A stretch of 64,000 bases of DNA from Mycolicibacterium sp. GF69. Lineage in GTDB: Bacteria; Actinomycetota; Actinomycetes; Mycobacteriales; Mycobacteriaceae. The position numbers and the translations under genes were made by a program. Each line of letters begins with the position of its first letter. The stretch's first letter is position 1. Location: positions 1-64,000 of the forward strand of contig NZ_QMEW01000025.1 in NCBI RefSeq assembly GCF_003284965.1, written 5' to 3'. Below the pieces are notes generated by a model. It was not told the origin of the DNA, made no database searches, and saw only the letters and a list, made by a program, of their open reading frames with translations. Positions 25,204-34,054 of this stretch are shown one piece after another.

Positions 25204-27360
25204 ATGAGTGACGGCGACAGGGACGCCCCTGATGCCACTCCTGGCCCTTCCGACCCCGCTTACGGGGACAATCGATGGCTTACCCGAAATCAGCGGCCGG
25301 GGCCGGGCGCCGCGCCGTGGGAGCGCGTAGAACTTCCCAGATCGGCCGGATTCGAGCGATCCGATGCCGGCGCCGACCCTGACGACGCCGAACCCACCGG
25401 CAATCACACCGACGGCGTAACCGTCGCCGACCTGATCGCCAAGCTGTCCGGCGACTCGTCGTTGCCCCAGCAGCCCCGCCGTCGGCGCCGCCGCGAACCC
25501 GATCCGGCCGAACCCGCGCAGGACCCCGAACCTCCCGCCCCGCCCACATCCTCTGACCCCGCCCCACCCACCCGATCTGACCCCGCCCCACCCACCCGGA
25601 TCATCGCCGCCGTGCCGGACGCCGAGCCTGAAACGTCCGACACCGACTACGACGCCGAGCACGACACCGAGATCCTGCCCGTGGTGCGCGAGGACGCCCA
25701 ACTGCCCGATCTGGCACTACTCCGCAGGCCCAGTCGGGTGCCCGCGGCGCACTCGGCCACCAGCCGTGTCCGCTCGAAGCCTCGCCGCCGGCGGCGCCGG
25801 GTGATCATCGCCGGACGAGCGGTTGCCGCGCTGATCGCCGTGCTGGCGCTCGCCATGACCGGCGGGGCCTGGCAGTGGCAGGCGGCCAAGAACAACATGC
25901 TGAACCGGATCTCAGCGCTGGACCCGGACTCCCGCGACATCCTCGACCCGAATGCCCAGTTCGGTGACGAGAACTTCTTGATCGTCGGCGTCGACAGCCG
26001 GATCGGCGCCAACAGCGACATGGGTGCGGGCACCACGGAGGACGCCGCAGGCGCACGGTCGGACACCGTGATGCTGGTCAACATCCCGGCGAACCGGGAA
26101 CGTGTTGTGGCAGTGTCGTTTCCGCGAGATCTCGCCATCGAGCCGATGAAGTGCGAGCCGTGGGATCCGCGGACCGGTGAATACGGCCCGATCACCGATC
26201 CCGATTCGCCGATGTACGGTGCAGACGAGGTCTACACCGAATACAAATTGAATTCTGCGTACTCAGTCGGCGGCCCCAAATGTCTGGTCAAGGTCATCCA
26301 GAAGATGTCCGGCCTTTCGATAAACCGCTTCATGGCAGTCGATTTCGCCGGTTTTGCGAAGATGGTCGACGCCATGGGCGGCGTGGAAGTGTGCAGCACC
26401 ACCCCGCTCGAGGACTATGAACTCGGCACGGTCCTAGAGCACGCCGGCCGCCAGATCGTCGACGGGCACACGGCGCTGCAGTACGTGCGCGCCCGGCAGG
26501 TGACCACCGAAAGCAACGGCGACTACGGACGGATCAAGCGCCAGCAGTTGTTCCTGTCCTCGCTGATGCGGTCGATGATCTCCAAAGAGGTGTTCTTCTC
26601 GCTGTCCAAGCTCAACAACGTGGTGAACATGTTCATCAACGACAGCTACGTCGACAACATGAACACCAAGGACCTCGTCACGCTCGGACAATCGATCCAG
26701 GGCATCGCGGCGGGACGGATCACGTTCCTGACCGTCCCCACGACGGGCTATATGGACGAGTACGGCAACGAGCATCTGCGCGAACAGGACACCCGGGCGA
26801 TTTTCGACGCGATCATCAATGATGATCCGCTGCCCGAGGAGCGCAACGCCGACAACACCCCGGTGCCCGGCACGCCCGAGTCGATGACCAGCACCCAGCC
26901 TGAGGCCGCCGCGCCGACCCACGACTCCGCACCGTCGAGCGAACTTGTGGACGCGATCACCACGAACCCGTCCGACATCACGGTTCAGGTCTCCAATTCC
27001 ACCGCGCAGAGCGGACTGGCCGCCACCGCTGCCGGCGAACTGCAGACCCACGGATTCAACGTCACTTCCCCCGACGACTACCCCGGTCCGCTCGACTCGA
27101 CGACCGTGTTCTTCTCGGCCGGCAACGAGGAAGCGGCCGCGACGGTGGCCTCGGCCTTCGCGAACCCGAAGGTCGAGCGGATCACGGGCATGGGTGACAC
27201 GGTGCGCGTGGTGTTGGGCAGCGACTTCAACACCGTGAGCCCTCCGTCTCCGAGCGGCTCGCCGGTGCAGGTACAGGTCGTGCGAGGCACGAATAGCACC
27301 CCGACCGAGCTACCCGAGGACCTCGCGGTCACCAACGCAGCCGACACCGCCTGCGAGTAG
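25204..27360 (+). CDS. LytR-CpsA-Psr (LCP) family glycopolymer ligase
   Basis: 718 aa from ATG 25204, behind GGAGG. An acidic, proline-rich cytoplasmic part (about 1-190) is followed by an Arg-rich stretch and one transmembrane helix near 200-222. The LCP domain then covers about 255-500, with VGVDSRIGAN, ARSDTVMLVNIP and VVAVSFPRDL for lipid pyrophosphate binding, and a LytR_C domain (ITVQVSNSTAQSGLAATAAG) near 585-675. LCP enzymes attach arabinogalactan to peptidoglycan. It corresponds to M. tuberculosis Rv0822c. Two 24-bp repeats (25552-25599) encode the Pro-rich segment. Confidence 0.9.
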   Translation: MSDGDRDAPDATPGPSDPAYGDNRWLTRNQRPGPGAAPWERVELPRSAGFERSDAGADPDDAEPTGNHTDGVTVADLIAKLSGDSSLPQQPRRRRRREPDPAEPAQDPEPPAPPTSSDPAPPTRSDPAPPTRIIAAVPDAEPETSDTDYDAEHDTEILPVVREDAQLPDLALLRRPSRVPAAHSATSRVRSKPRRRRRRVIIAGRAVAALIAVLALAMTGGAWQWQAAKNNMLNRISALDPDSRDILDPNAQFGDENFLIVGVDSRIGANSDMGAGTTEDAAGARSDTVMLVNIPANRERVVAVSFPRDLAIEPMKCEPWDPRTGEYGPITDPDSPMYGADEVYTEYKLNSAYSVGGPKCLVKVIQKMSGLSINRFMAVDFAGFAKMVDAMGGVEVCSTTPLEDYELGTVLEHAGRQIVDGHTALQYVRARQVTTESNGDYGRIKRQQLFLSSLMRSMISKEVFFSLSKLNNVVNMFINDSYVDNMNTKDLVTLGQSIQGIAAGRITFLTVPTTGYMDEYGNEHLREQDTRAIFDAIINDDPLPEERNADNTPVPGTPESMTSTQPEAAAPTHDSAPSSELVDAITTNPSDITVQVSNSTAQSGLAATAAGELQTHGFNVTSPDDYPGPLDSTTVFFSAGNEEAAATVASAFANPKVERITGMGDTVRVVLGSDFNTVSPPSPSGSPVQVQVVRGTNSTPTELPEDLAVTNAADTACE

Positions 27361-27393
27361 CCGCTCCCCGCCGCGACGCGTCTGAGCAGGTGG

Positions 27394-27450
27394 GTTCACC
27401 TTTCGTTCACCGCTCACCTCATGCCGTTTCCGCGGCGATGCCCGTAGGGT
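27394..27450 (+). promoter_or_regulatory. Phosphate-box direct repeats and -10 box before phoU
   Basis: GTTCACC at 27394-27400 and 27405-27411 (11-bp period, as in PHO boxes), with a further GCTCACC at 27412-27418. TAGGGT at 27445-27450 is a -10 box exactly 7 bp before ATG 27457, so the phoU transcript is probably leaderless. The same repeat occurs before pstS, pointing to the SenX3-RegX3 phosphate response. Confidence 0.65.
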
Positions 27451-27456
27451 GGAGGC

Positions 27457-28125
27457 ATGCGTACTGCGTACCACGAGCAGTTGGAAGACCTGGCCAATCT
27501 CCTCGGCGAGATGTGCGGCCTGGCCGGCGCGGCGATGGAGCGTGCGACCCAAGCCCTGCTGCAAGCCGATCTGGTGCTCGCCGAACAGGTCATCAGCGAT
27601 CACGAGCAGATCGCCGCGATGAGCGCGCGCGCCGAAGAGGCCGCCTTCGTGCTCCTCGCGCTGCAGGCGCCGGTCGCCGGTGACTTGCGCGCCATTGTGG
27701 GCTCGATCCAGATCGTCGCCGACGTGGACCGCATGGGCGCGCTGGCCCTGCACGTCGCCAAGATCGCGCGTCGCCGCCATCCCCAGCACGCGCTGCCCGA
27801 AGAAGTCAATGGCTACTTCGCCGAAATGGGCCGTCTCGCAGTCGAACTGGGTAACAGTGCGCAGGAGGTCCTGGTCACTCGTGACCCCGAGAAGGCGGCC
27901 CGCATCGGCGAGGACGACGATGCGATGGACGACCTGCACCGCCACCTGTTCACGGTATTGATGGACAAGGAGTGGAAGCACGGGGTCGCCGCGGCCGTCG
28001 ACGTGACGCTGCTGGGCCGCTTCTACGAGCGGTTCGCCGACCACGCCGTCGAGGTGGCCCGTCGGGTGATCTTCCAGGTCACCGGCAAGCACCCCGCCGA
28101 AGAAGAGATCCCCGCGCCGCGGTAA
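27457..28125 (+). CDS. phoY2: Phosphate signalling protein PhoU
   Basis: 222 aa, two PhoU helical-bundle repeats (about 1-110 and 115-212). The metal/acid motif E-x3-D is seen as FYERFADHAVEVARRV near 190, with IVADVDRMGALALHVAKIA in repeat 1. PhoU links the PstSCAB transporter to the histidine kinase and keeps the phosphate regulon off when phosphate is plentiful; in mycobacteria PhoY proteins also affect drug tolerance. It is convergent with pstB, 15 bp apart. The symbol follows synteny with Rv0821c. Confidence 0.92.
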   Translation: MRTAYHEQLEDLANLLGEMCGLAGAAMERATQALLQADLVLAEQVISDHEQIAAMSARAEEAAFVLLALQAPVAGDLRAIVGSIQIVADVDRMGALALHVAKIARRRHPQHALPEEVNGYFAEMGRLAVELGNSAQEVLVTRDPEKAARIGEDDDAMDDLHRHLFTVLMDKEWKHGVAAAVDVTLLGRFYERFADHAVEVARRVIFQVTGKHPAEEEIPAPR

Positions 28126-28140
28126 CTGAGCGGGGCGTTC

Positions 28141-28917
28141 TCAGCCGAAGCGCCCGGAGATGTAGTCCTCGGTGGCCTTCTTTGCCGGGTTGGAGAAGAT
28201 CTTCTCGGTGTCGTCGATCTCGATGAGCCGGCCCGGCTTACCCGTCGCCTCGAGATTGAAGAACGCCGTCTGATCGCTCACGCGCGCGGCCTGCTGCATG
28301 TTGTGCGTGACGATGACGATTGTGAACTCCTGTTTGAGCGTCGCGATCAGATCCTCGATCGCCAGCGTGGAGATCGGGTCCAGCGCCGAGCACGGCTCGT
28401 CCATCAGCAGCACATCGGGTTGCACCGCGATCGCGCGGGCGATGCATAGCCGCTGCTGCTGACCGCCCGAGAGCCCGCCACCCGGTTTGTCCAGCCGGTC
28501 CTTGACCTCTTTCCACAGGTTGGCACCCCGCAGCGAGCGCTCGGCCACCTCGTCGAGCGTCTTCTTGTTGCGCACGCCTTGCAACTTGAGCCCGGCGACG
28601 ACGTTGTCGCGAATCGACATGGTGGGAAACGGATTCGGCCGTTGGAACACCATGCCGATGGTCTTGCGCACACCGACGGGGTCCACTCCCGCGCCGTAGA
28701 TGTCCTCACCGTCGAGCAGCACCGACCCCTCGACGCGCGCGCCGGGGATGACCTCGTGCATGCGGTTCAGCGTCCGTAGCACCGTCGACTTCCCGCAGCC
28801 CGAAGGGCCGATGAACGCCGTCACGTTGCGCGGCGGCACCGCCAGCGAGACGTCGGCCACAGCATGGAACGCGCCGTAGTAGATGTTGACGTCTTTGAGG
28901 TCCAAGCGCTTGGCCAT
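28141..28917 (-). CDS. pstB: Phosphate ABC transporter ATP-binding protein
   Basis: 258-aa ABC ATPase. Walker A GPSGCGKST near residue 37, signature LSGGQQQR near 148, Walker B VLLMDEP near 170 and the switch His in VTHNMQQAAR are intact. The ends FNLEATGKPGRLIEIDDTEK and ATEDYISGRFG are typical of PstB. It is the last gene of the leftward pstS-pstC-pstA-pstB operon and corresponds to M. tuberculosis phoT (Rv0820). Confidence 0.95.
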   Translation of the reverse strand: MAKRLDLKDVNIYYGAFHAVADVSLAVPPRNVTAFIGPSGCGKSTVLRTLNRMHEVIPGARVEGSVLLDGEDIYGAGVDPVGVRKTIGMVFQRPNPFPTMSIRDNVVAGLKLQGVRNKKTLDEVAERSLRGANLWKEVKDRLDKPGGGLSGGQQQRLCIARAIAVQPDVLLMDEPCSALDPISTLAIEDLIATLKQEFTIVIVTHNMQQAARVSDQTAFFNLEATGKPGRLIEIDDTEKIFSNPAKKATEDYISGRFG

Positions 28918-28926
28918 CGAAATCTC

Positions 28927-29841
28927 CTAAACCTTCTTGGGGGCGAAGAATTTCGCGAGGAACCTCGCCCCGATGTTGAGGATGGCGATCAGCAGAATCA
29001 AGGTCAGGGCGGCGCCCCACAGCCGGTCTGTGGGAACGGGATTGGCGCCGGCGCCGGCCGAGGTCTGGTCGTACATCATGCCGGGTAGCGAACCCATGAA
29101 ACCGTCGAACATGTCGAAGTTCATCGCTTGCGCGTAACCCACCAGGACGAGCAGCGGCGCCGTCTCGCCCATCACCCGCGCCAGCGCCAGCATGATCCCG
29201 GTGACAATGCCGGACAATGCGGTCGGAATCACAATGCGGACAATAGTTTTCCACTTGGGCACACCGAGCGCGTAACTGGCTTCCCGTAGATCCATCGGAA
29301 CGATGCGCAACATCTCTTCGGTAGAGCGCACGATGACCGGGATCATCAGCAGCACCAGCGACAGCGACACCGCGAAGCCCGACCGGCCGAATCCGAACGT
29401 CGCTACCCACAGCGCGTAGATGAACAGCGCGGCGACGATCGACGGCACACCGGTGAGGATGTCGACCATGAACGTCGTCATCTTGCCGAACCGCGTTCCG
29501 CCGCCGTACTCGACGAGATAGATTCCGACGAACACCCCGATCGGGATCGAGATGGCCGCACACACCAGACCTTGCAAGAGCGTGCCGACGATAGCGTGGT
29601 ACACGCCGCCGCCGGCCTCGAACGCGGTCATGCCCGCCTGCGAGTTGGTGAACCAGACCGGCGACGTCAGTGCCTTGAACCCTTTGACGATCACCGAATA
29701 AAGCACCCACAGCAGCGGGACCAGCGCGATCAGCACCGACAAAGTAACCAGAACCGTCGCGACGTTGTTGGTCACCTTGCGCCGAAGGCCGACGCCCTGG
29801 AAGTTTGTCGCCTTGACCGGGCGGTCCAGCGTCGAGGTCAC
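28927..29841 (-). CDS. pstA: Phosphate ABC transporter permease PstA
   Basis: 304 aa from GTG 29841, which overlaps the pstC stop (GTGA). Six transmembrane helices; the EAA-loop is MDLREASYALGVPKWKTIVR near 200. PGMMYDQTSAGAG and GAALTLILLIAILNI near the end are typical of PstA. The frame continues upstream through pstC, but only this part resembles a permease. Confidence 0.93.
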   Translation of the reverse strand: MTSTLDRPVKATNFQGVGLRRKVTNNVATVLVTLSVLIALVPLLWVLYSVIVKGFKALTSPVWFTNSQAGMTAFEAGGGVYHAIVGTLLQGLVCAAISIPIGVFVGIYLVEYGGGTRFGKMTTFMVDILTGVPSIVAALFIYALWVATFGFGRSGFAVSLSLVLLMIPVIVRSTEEMLRIVPMDLREASYALGVPKWKTIVRIVIPTALSGIVTGIMLALARVMGETAPLLVLVGYAQAMNFDMFDGFMGSLPGMMYDQTSAGAGANPVPTDRLWGAALTLILLIAILNIGARFLAKFFAPKKV

Positions 29842-30881
29842 TTGCTGCCCTTCCCGGCGACCGCGGCACGCGCCAGCGAGTTCACCACGAACGTCAGGAT
29901 GAACAGCACCAGACCCGCCGCGATGTAGGCACCTGCCTTGTACTGATCGTTGAATTCGCTTGCCGTTGCGGCGATCAGGCTCGCAAACGTGTAGCCCCCG
30001 TCGAACAGTGACCATCCGAACGCCTGCTGCGTGCCACGAAGAATGATGAGCAGCGCGATCGTCTCGCCGAGCGCACGACCGAGGCCGAGCATGGCACCGC
30101 TGATGTAGCCGGACATGCCGAACGGCAGCACGGTCGTTCGCACCACCTCCCACCGGGTGGCGCCCAACGCCAGCGCCGCCTCGATGTGACCCCGCGGCGT
30201 CTGGATGAACACTTCTCGAGTGACCGCGGTGATGATGGGCAGGATCATCACCGCCAGCACGATTCCCGCGGTGAAGATCGTGCCGCCGCCGGCCACCGAG
30301 GCCGTTCCTGTCGTGAAGAGAAACAACCAGCCGAGATTCTCGTTGAGCCACAAGGCGATCGGCCGCAGGACGGGAGCCAGGACGTACAAACCCCAGACGC
30401 CGTAGATGATCGACGGCACCGCGGCGAGCAGATCCACCATGTAGGCCAGCGGGCCCGAGACCCGCCGCGGCGCGTACTGGGTCAAAAAGATCGCAATGCC
30501 AAGCGCCACCGGCATGGCGAGGGCGAGCGCGAACACCGACACGAACACCGTCACCTGCAGAAGATCGAGGATGCCGAAGTGCATCGCGGAGGTGTCGGTG
30601 GTGATCCAGTTGCCGCCGTAGAGGAAGAAGTTCTCCTCGTTGCGTGCCAGCGCCGGAATCGCCCGCCACAGCAGGAACGCCCCGATCGCGGCGATCAGCG
30701 CGACGATGAAGGCACCGGACCCTTGTGCCAACCCTCGGAAGATGCGGTCGCCGACACGCTCTTTGGCGTTTCTCGACGGATTGGTCGAGATTGGCGTCGG
30801 CTCGGGAAAGGGTGCAGCAAGCGCTTCACCCGATCCCGAATCGGCCGGATTGGGGATTGTCACTTCGAGCCTATCGGTCAT
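29838..30881 (-). CDS. pstC: Phosphate ABC transporter permease PstC
   Basis: 347 aa with a long, polar N-terminus (about 55 residues, Pro/Ser-rich) before six transmembrane segments. The EAA-loop HIEAALALGATRWEVVRTTV is near 235, and LGRALGETIALLI follows. It overlaps pstA by 4 bases and follows pstS by 48 bp. Confidence 0.93.
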   Translation of the reverse strand: MTDRLEVTIPNPADSGSGEALAAPFPEPTPISTNPSRNAKERVGDRIFRGLAQGSGAFIVALIAAIGAFLLWRAIPALARNEENFFLYGGNWITTDTSAMHFGILDLLQVTVFVSVFALALAMPVALGIAIFLTQYAPRRVSGPLAYMVDLLAAVPSIIYGVWGLYVLAPVLRPIALWLNENLGWLFLFTTGTASVAGGGTIFTAGIVLAVMILPIITAVTREVFIQTPRGHIEAALALGATRWEVVRTTVLPFGMSGYISGAMLGLGRALGETIALLIILRGTQQAFGWSLFDGGYTFASLIAATASEFNDQYKAGAYIAAGLVLFILTFVVNSLARAAVAGKGSK

Positions 30882-30929
30882 CGGTCCCAGGGCCTATCCT
30901 CGCCGTATCCGCGCCGGCGCGCCACGAAA

Positions 30930-32036
30930 CTAGGCAATAGCTTCGATCGACGTCAGCAGGCGTTCCTTGAAGCGGTCCGGCAGCGGCACATATCCCGCGG
31001 GCGACAGGTTCTGCTGACCCTCGTTGGCAGCGACGGTCAGAAACGATTTGACGGCGGCGGTGGTTTCGGCGTCATAACCCTTCGAACAGACGATCTCGTA
31101 GGTGGCGAGCACCAGTGGGTAGGCACCGGCCTCCTTGGTGCCGTAGAGCGAGTTCAGATCCAGCGTCAGATCGTTGCCCTCGGCGGCAAACGTCGCGGCG
31201 TTGATCGCTTTCCTCGCCGAATCGTCGGTCAGCGCGACCGCGCCTGCGCCACTGTCGATTTCGGCGAACGGCATACCCGCCTGTTCGGCGAATCCCTGCT
31301 CCACGTAGCCGATCGCGCCGCCGGTGGCCTGCACGGCTTGCACGACGCCGGCCGACTTCTGCGCGCCCTCACCGGCGCCGCCCTGGAACTCGCTGCCCTC
31401 GCCCTTGGTCCAACTCTGCGGGGCCGCGGTCGCCAGGTATTTCTGGAAGTTGTCGGTGGTTCCCGAGGAGTCCGAGCGATAGATCGGCGTGATGTCGGCA
31501 TCGGGCAGGTCGGTACTCGGGTTCAGCGCCGCGACCGCCGGATCGTTCCACTTGGTGACCTGCCCCTGGAAGATCTTGGCGAGCAGGTCGGCGTTGACGA
31601 CCAGTTTGTCGACGCCCTCGATGTTGTAGGCCAACGCGACCGGCCCGAACACCAACGGCAGGTTCCACGCCGGGTTACCGCTGCAGCGCTGCGCGGCCTG
31701 CTGCACCTGGTCGCCCGTGAGCGCCGAATCCGATCCGGCGAAGTCGACCTGGCCGGCGATGAACTGCTCACGACCCGCGCCCGAGCCGGTGGGGTTGTAC
31801 GACAGGTTCTTTCCCGCGCACAGCTGGCCCCAGACCTTGTTGAACTCGGCGATCGCGTTCTGCTGAGCCGTCGAACCCTCGGCGGTGACGGAATTCTTGC
31901 CGCCACATTCGGCGGCCGACGCCGACCCGTCGCCGCCGGTGCCGACGTTGTTGTCGCTGCCGCACGCCGACAACGTCAGCGCGGCGATCGCGGTCACCGA
32001 CAGCAGGGCGGGCGTCTTGGCAAAGTTGAGCTTCAC
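30930..32036 (-). CDS. pstS: Phosphate-binding lipoprotein PstS
   Basis: About 368 aa. A signal peptide ends in the lipobox LSAC near residues 22-25, so the mature protein is lipid-anchored outside the membrane. Phosphate-binding segments TAEGSTAQQNAI, YNPTGSGAGREQF, YRSDSSGTTDNF and GAIGYVEQGF are conserved. GTG 32036 is chosen because KLNFAKT then gives a normal signal peptide; GTG 32045 would add three residues. It is the first gene of the operon, behind PHO boxes. Confidence 0.93.
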   Translation of the reverse strand: MKLNFAKTPALLSVTAIAALTLSACGSDNNVGTGGDGSASAAECGGKNSVTAEGSTAQQNAIAEFNKVWGQLCAGKNLSYNPTGSGAGREQFIAGQVDFAGSDSALTGDQVQQAAQRCSGNPAWNLPLVFGPVALAYNIEGVDKLVVNADLLAKIFQGQVTKWNDPAVAALNPSTDLPDADITPIYRSDSSGTTDNFQKYLATAAPQSWTKGEGSEFQGGAGEGAQKSAGVVQAVQATGGAIGYVEQGFAEQAGMPFAEIDSGAGAVALTDDSARKAINAATFAAEGNDLTLDLNSLYGTKEAGAYPLVLATYEIVCSKGYDAETTAAVKSFLTVAANEGQQNLSPAGYVPLPDRFKERLLTSIEAIA

Positions 32037-32117
32037 GGATCCCACTTTCGATTCTGGACGGCAGTTGTCGACGGCTGCGACTCCCTGGCAACGTATGCGG
32101 CGCCAGTGGACGAATGC

Positions 32118-32144
32118 CCTATAGAAAGTGAACGCGCGGTGAAC
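32118..32144 (-). promoter_or_regulatory. Phosphate-box direct repeats and -10 before pstS
   Basis: On the minus strand, GTTCACC (32138-32144) and GTTCACT (32127-32133) repeat with an 11-bp period, and TATAGG (32118-32123) follows as a -10 box. This copies the arrangement before phoU. A third GTTCACC in the opposite orientation is at 32156-32162. Confidence 0.65.
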
Positions 32145-32174
32145 ACGTTCAGTTAGTTCACCGTGCTTTCCCAG

Positions 32175-33068
32175 CTAGCGCCCAGAACGCGCGGCGTAGG
32201 CCGCGTCGACGGTGTGCACCTCGAAGCCCAGCTTCCGGTAGGTCTGCACCGCCGCGGAGTTATCTCCCTCGACGTAGAGCATCACCGTGGGATGTGAGCT
32301 TCGCGAGAGACGCTCGGCGAGGTGGTGCAGGCCGGTCAGGGTCAACACCGCGCCCAGGCCGCGGCCCTGGGCCGCCGGGTCGACGCCGACAACGTAGACC
32401 TCGCCCAGATCGGGACCGTGGACTTTCGTCCAGTGGAATCCGAGCAGCGTGTCGGTGCCCTCGTCGACGGCCAAAAACAACCCCTGCGGGTCGAACCACG
32501 GTTCGCCGCGGCGCTCGGCGATCTCGGCCTCGGTCCAGCCGCCCTGCTCGGGGTGCCAGGCGAAGGCGGCGTTGTTGACGCGCAGCAGAGCGGCGTCGTC
32601 GTCAGGACCGGAGTACGTGGTGATGCGGATGCCTTCGGCCGCGGGGGTCGACGGCAGATCCGTCAACGGACGCTGCATATGCAGCAGTTCCCGCACCACG
32701 GTCAGCCCGAGCGAGGCCGCGGTCGCACGTGCCGGCGCCAGATTGCCGTGCGCCCACACGCGCGCGCCGTCACCACCCTCCGCCAGCCCAGCGCGCACCA
32801 GCGCCGAGCCGAACCCGCGGCGCCGGGCCCGCGGATGCACCACCGCTTCCGCCATCGCTGATTCCGCACCGGCCGCGAGGTTCAGATAGCCGACGATGTC
32901 CTCGTCCTCGCGAACCATCAGGTGCCGGGTGCGGTCGTGCGGCAGTTCCCGCAGCACCTGCTCACCCACTGGAGCCACCCCGTCGGCCGCCGTGGCGTCG
33001 TCGACGAGATCGCGGATACGACGCTGCTCGTCGTCGGAAAGCCCGGTGCGCCAGAACAGTTCCGTCAC
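32175..33068 (-). CDS. mshD: Mycothiol synthase
   Basis: 297 aa, two GNAT acetyltransferase domains. The C-terminal, active one has the acetyl-CoA loop VGVDPAAQGRGLGAVLT near 235 and LYVEGDNSAAVQTYRKLGFE near the end; the N-terminal one has VVHPRARRRGFGSALVRAG near 80. It acetylates Cys-GlcN-Ins with acetyl-CoA in the last step of mycothiol synthesis, the main low-molecular thiol of actinobacteria. GTG 33068 overlaps the regulator stop (GTGA). Confidence 0.93.
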   Translation of the reverse strand: MTELFWRTGLSDDEQRRIRDLVDDATAADGVAPVGEQVLRELPHDRTRHLMVREDEDIVGYLNLAAGAESAMAEAVVHPRARRRGFGSALVRAGLAEGGDGARVWAHGNLAPARATAASLGLTVVRELLHMQRPLTDLPSTPAAEGIRITTYSGPDDDAALLRVNNAAFAWHPEQGGWTEAEIAERRGEPWFDPQGLFLAVDEGTDTLLGFHWTKVHGPDLGEVYVVGVDPAAQGRGLGAVLTLTGLHHLAERLSRSSHPTVMLYVEGDNSAAVQTYRKLGFEVHTVDAAYAARSGR

Positions 33069-33892
33069 GAACTTCGCAACGGGTCGGCCAGCGTACCGGG
33101 GACGCCGTCGGGCGCCTCGAAGTTCGCGGTGTCCATATCGTCGGGCATGTCGTCGGGCACGGCGTCGGGTACGGCGTCGGGCAGATCCGCGGGCACGGCC
33201 GTCTCCGGACCGGGTGGACGGCCACGCGCCGGCCGGACCGCCTTGTAGCCGACATTGCGCACGGTGCCGATCAGCGACTCGTACTCCGGGCCGAGTTTGG
33301 CCCGCAGCCGCCGCACGTGCACGTCCACCGTGCGGGTGCCGCCGAAGAAGTCGTAACCCCACACCTCCTGCAGCAGTTGCGCGCGGGTGAAGACCCGGCC
33401 GGCGTGCTGGGCCAGGTACTTGAGCAGCTCGAACTCTTTGTAGGTGAGGTCGAGGGGCCGGCCACGAAGACGTGCGGTGTAGGTGCCCTCGTCGATCACC
33501 AGTTCGCCGAGGCTGATCTTGCCGACGTTCTCCTGGTTGGCCGCCCCGCCGCGGCGCCCGACGAGCAGCCGCAGCCGCGCGTCTATCTCGGCGGGGCCGG
33601 TGCTGGGCAGCAGGATCTCGTCGAGACCCCACTCGACGTTCACGGCCACCAGTCCGCCCTCGTTGACCACGGCCACCACCGGTACCGAGGTGCCGGTCGT
33701 GCCCAGCAGCCGGCACAGCCCGCGGGCGGCGGCCAGATCGGTACGCGCGTCGACGATCGCCACATCCGCACTGCCGGCCTCCAGCAGGGAGGCGACCTCG
33801 GTCTTCGCGGTTCGCACGGTGTGGGCGAGCAGCGACAACGACGGCAGCACAGACTCGGGGTGCGGGTCGACGGTCAGTAGCAGTAGATCCAA
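33065..33892 (-). CDS. OmpR-family (GlnR-like) response regulator
   Basis: 275 aa. The receiver-like domain (1-115) starts LDLLLLTVDPHPES and lacks the usual clear phospho-Asp pattern, as in GlnR-type atypical regulators. The winged-helix DNA-binding domain ends with VDVHVRRLRAKLG and VRNVGYKAVRP. TTG 33892 is chosen because GGAGGG sits 5 bases before it and the frame then begins LDLLLL like its M. tuberculosis counterpart Rv0818. A C-terminal tail of about 45 residues is acidic, with DAVPDAVPDDMPDD encoded by four 12-bp DNA repeats (33139-33186). Downstream mshD is translationally coupled. Confidence 0.8.
   Translation of the reverse strand: MDLLLLTVDPHPESVLPSLSLLAHTVRTAKTEVASLLEAGSADVAIVDARTDLAAARGLCRLLGTTGTSVPVVAVVNEGGLVAVNVEWGLDEILLPSTGPAEIDARLRLLVGRRGGAANQENVGKISLGELVIDEGTYTARLRGRPLDLTYKEFELLKYLAQHAGRVFTRAQLLQEVWGYDFFGGTRTVDVHVRRLRAKLGPEYESLIGTVRNVGYKAVRPARGRPPGPETAVPADLPDAVPDAVPDDMPDDMDTANFEAPDGVPGTLADPLRSS
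33139..33186. repeat. Four 12-bp repeats within the GlnR-like gene
   Basis: CGTCGGGCATGT, CGTCGGGCACGG, CGTCGGGTACGG and CGTCGGGCAGAT in tandem, encoding the repeated (D/A)VPD tail on the minus strand. The repeats keep frame (12 bp, 4 codons), so copy number could vary without breaking the protein. Confidence 0.7.
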
Positions 33893-34054
33893 CTGGCCCT
33901 CCAACAGCCACAGGGACCTCGCCTGGACAACTCTGTCGGTCGGTGACTTCCCAGATTCATACTCTCGACATCCGGCCGTTACCCGGCCGACGGTGCTCTA
34001 ACGATAGCGCGCAACCCGCCCGTCAGCTGCGTCGAACAGACCGATCAACGCACG

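Noticed and set aside
28927..30669. One long leftward frame spanning pstA and most of pstC
   Set aside because: Only the last 304 codons resemble a permease; the upstream part is pstC in the wrong frame. pstA starts at GTG 29841.
30186..32156. Open frame of 656 codons opposite pstC and pstS
   Set aside because: Antisense shadow of two clear transporter genes; no motifs and no ribosome site.
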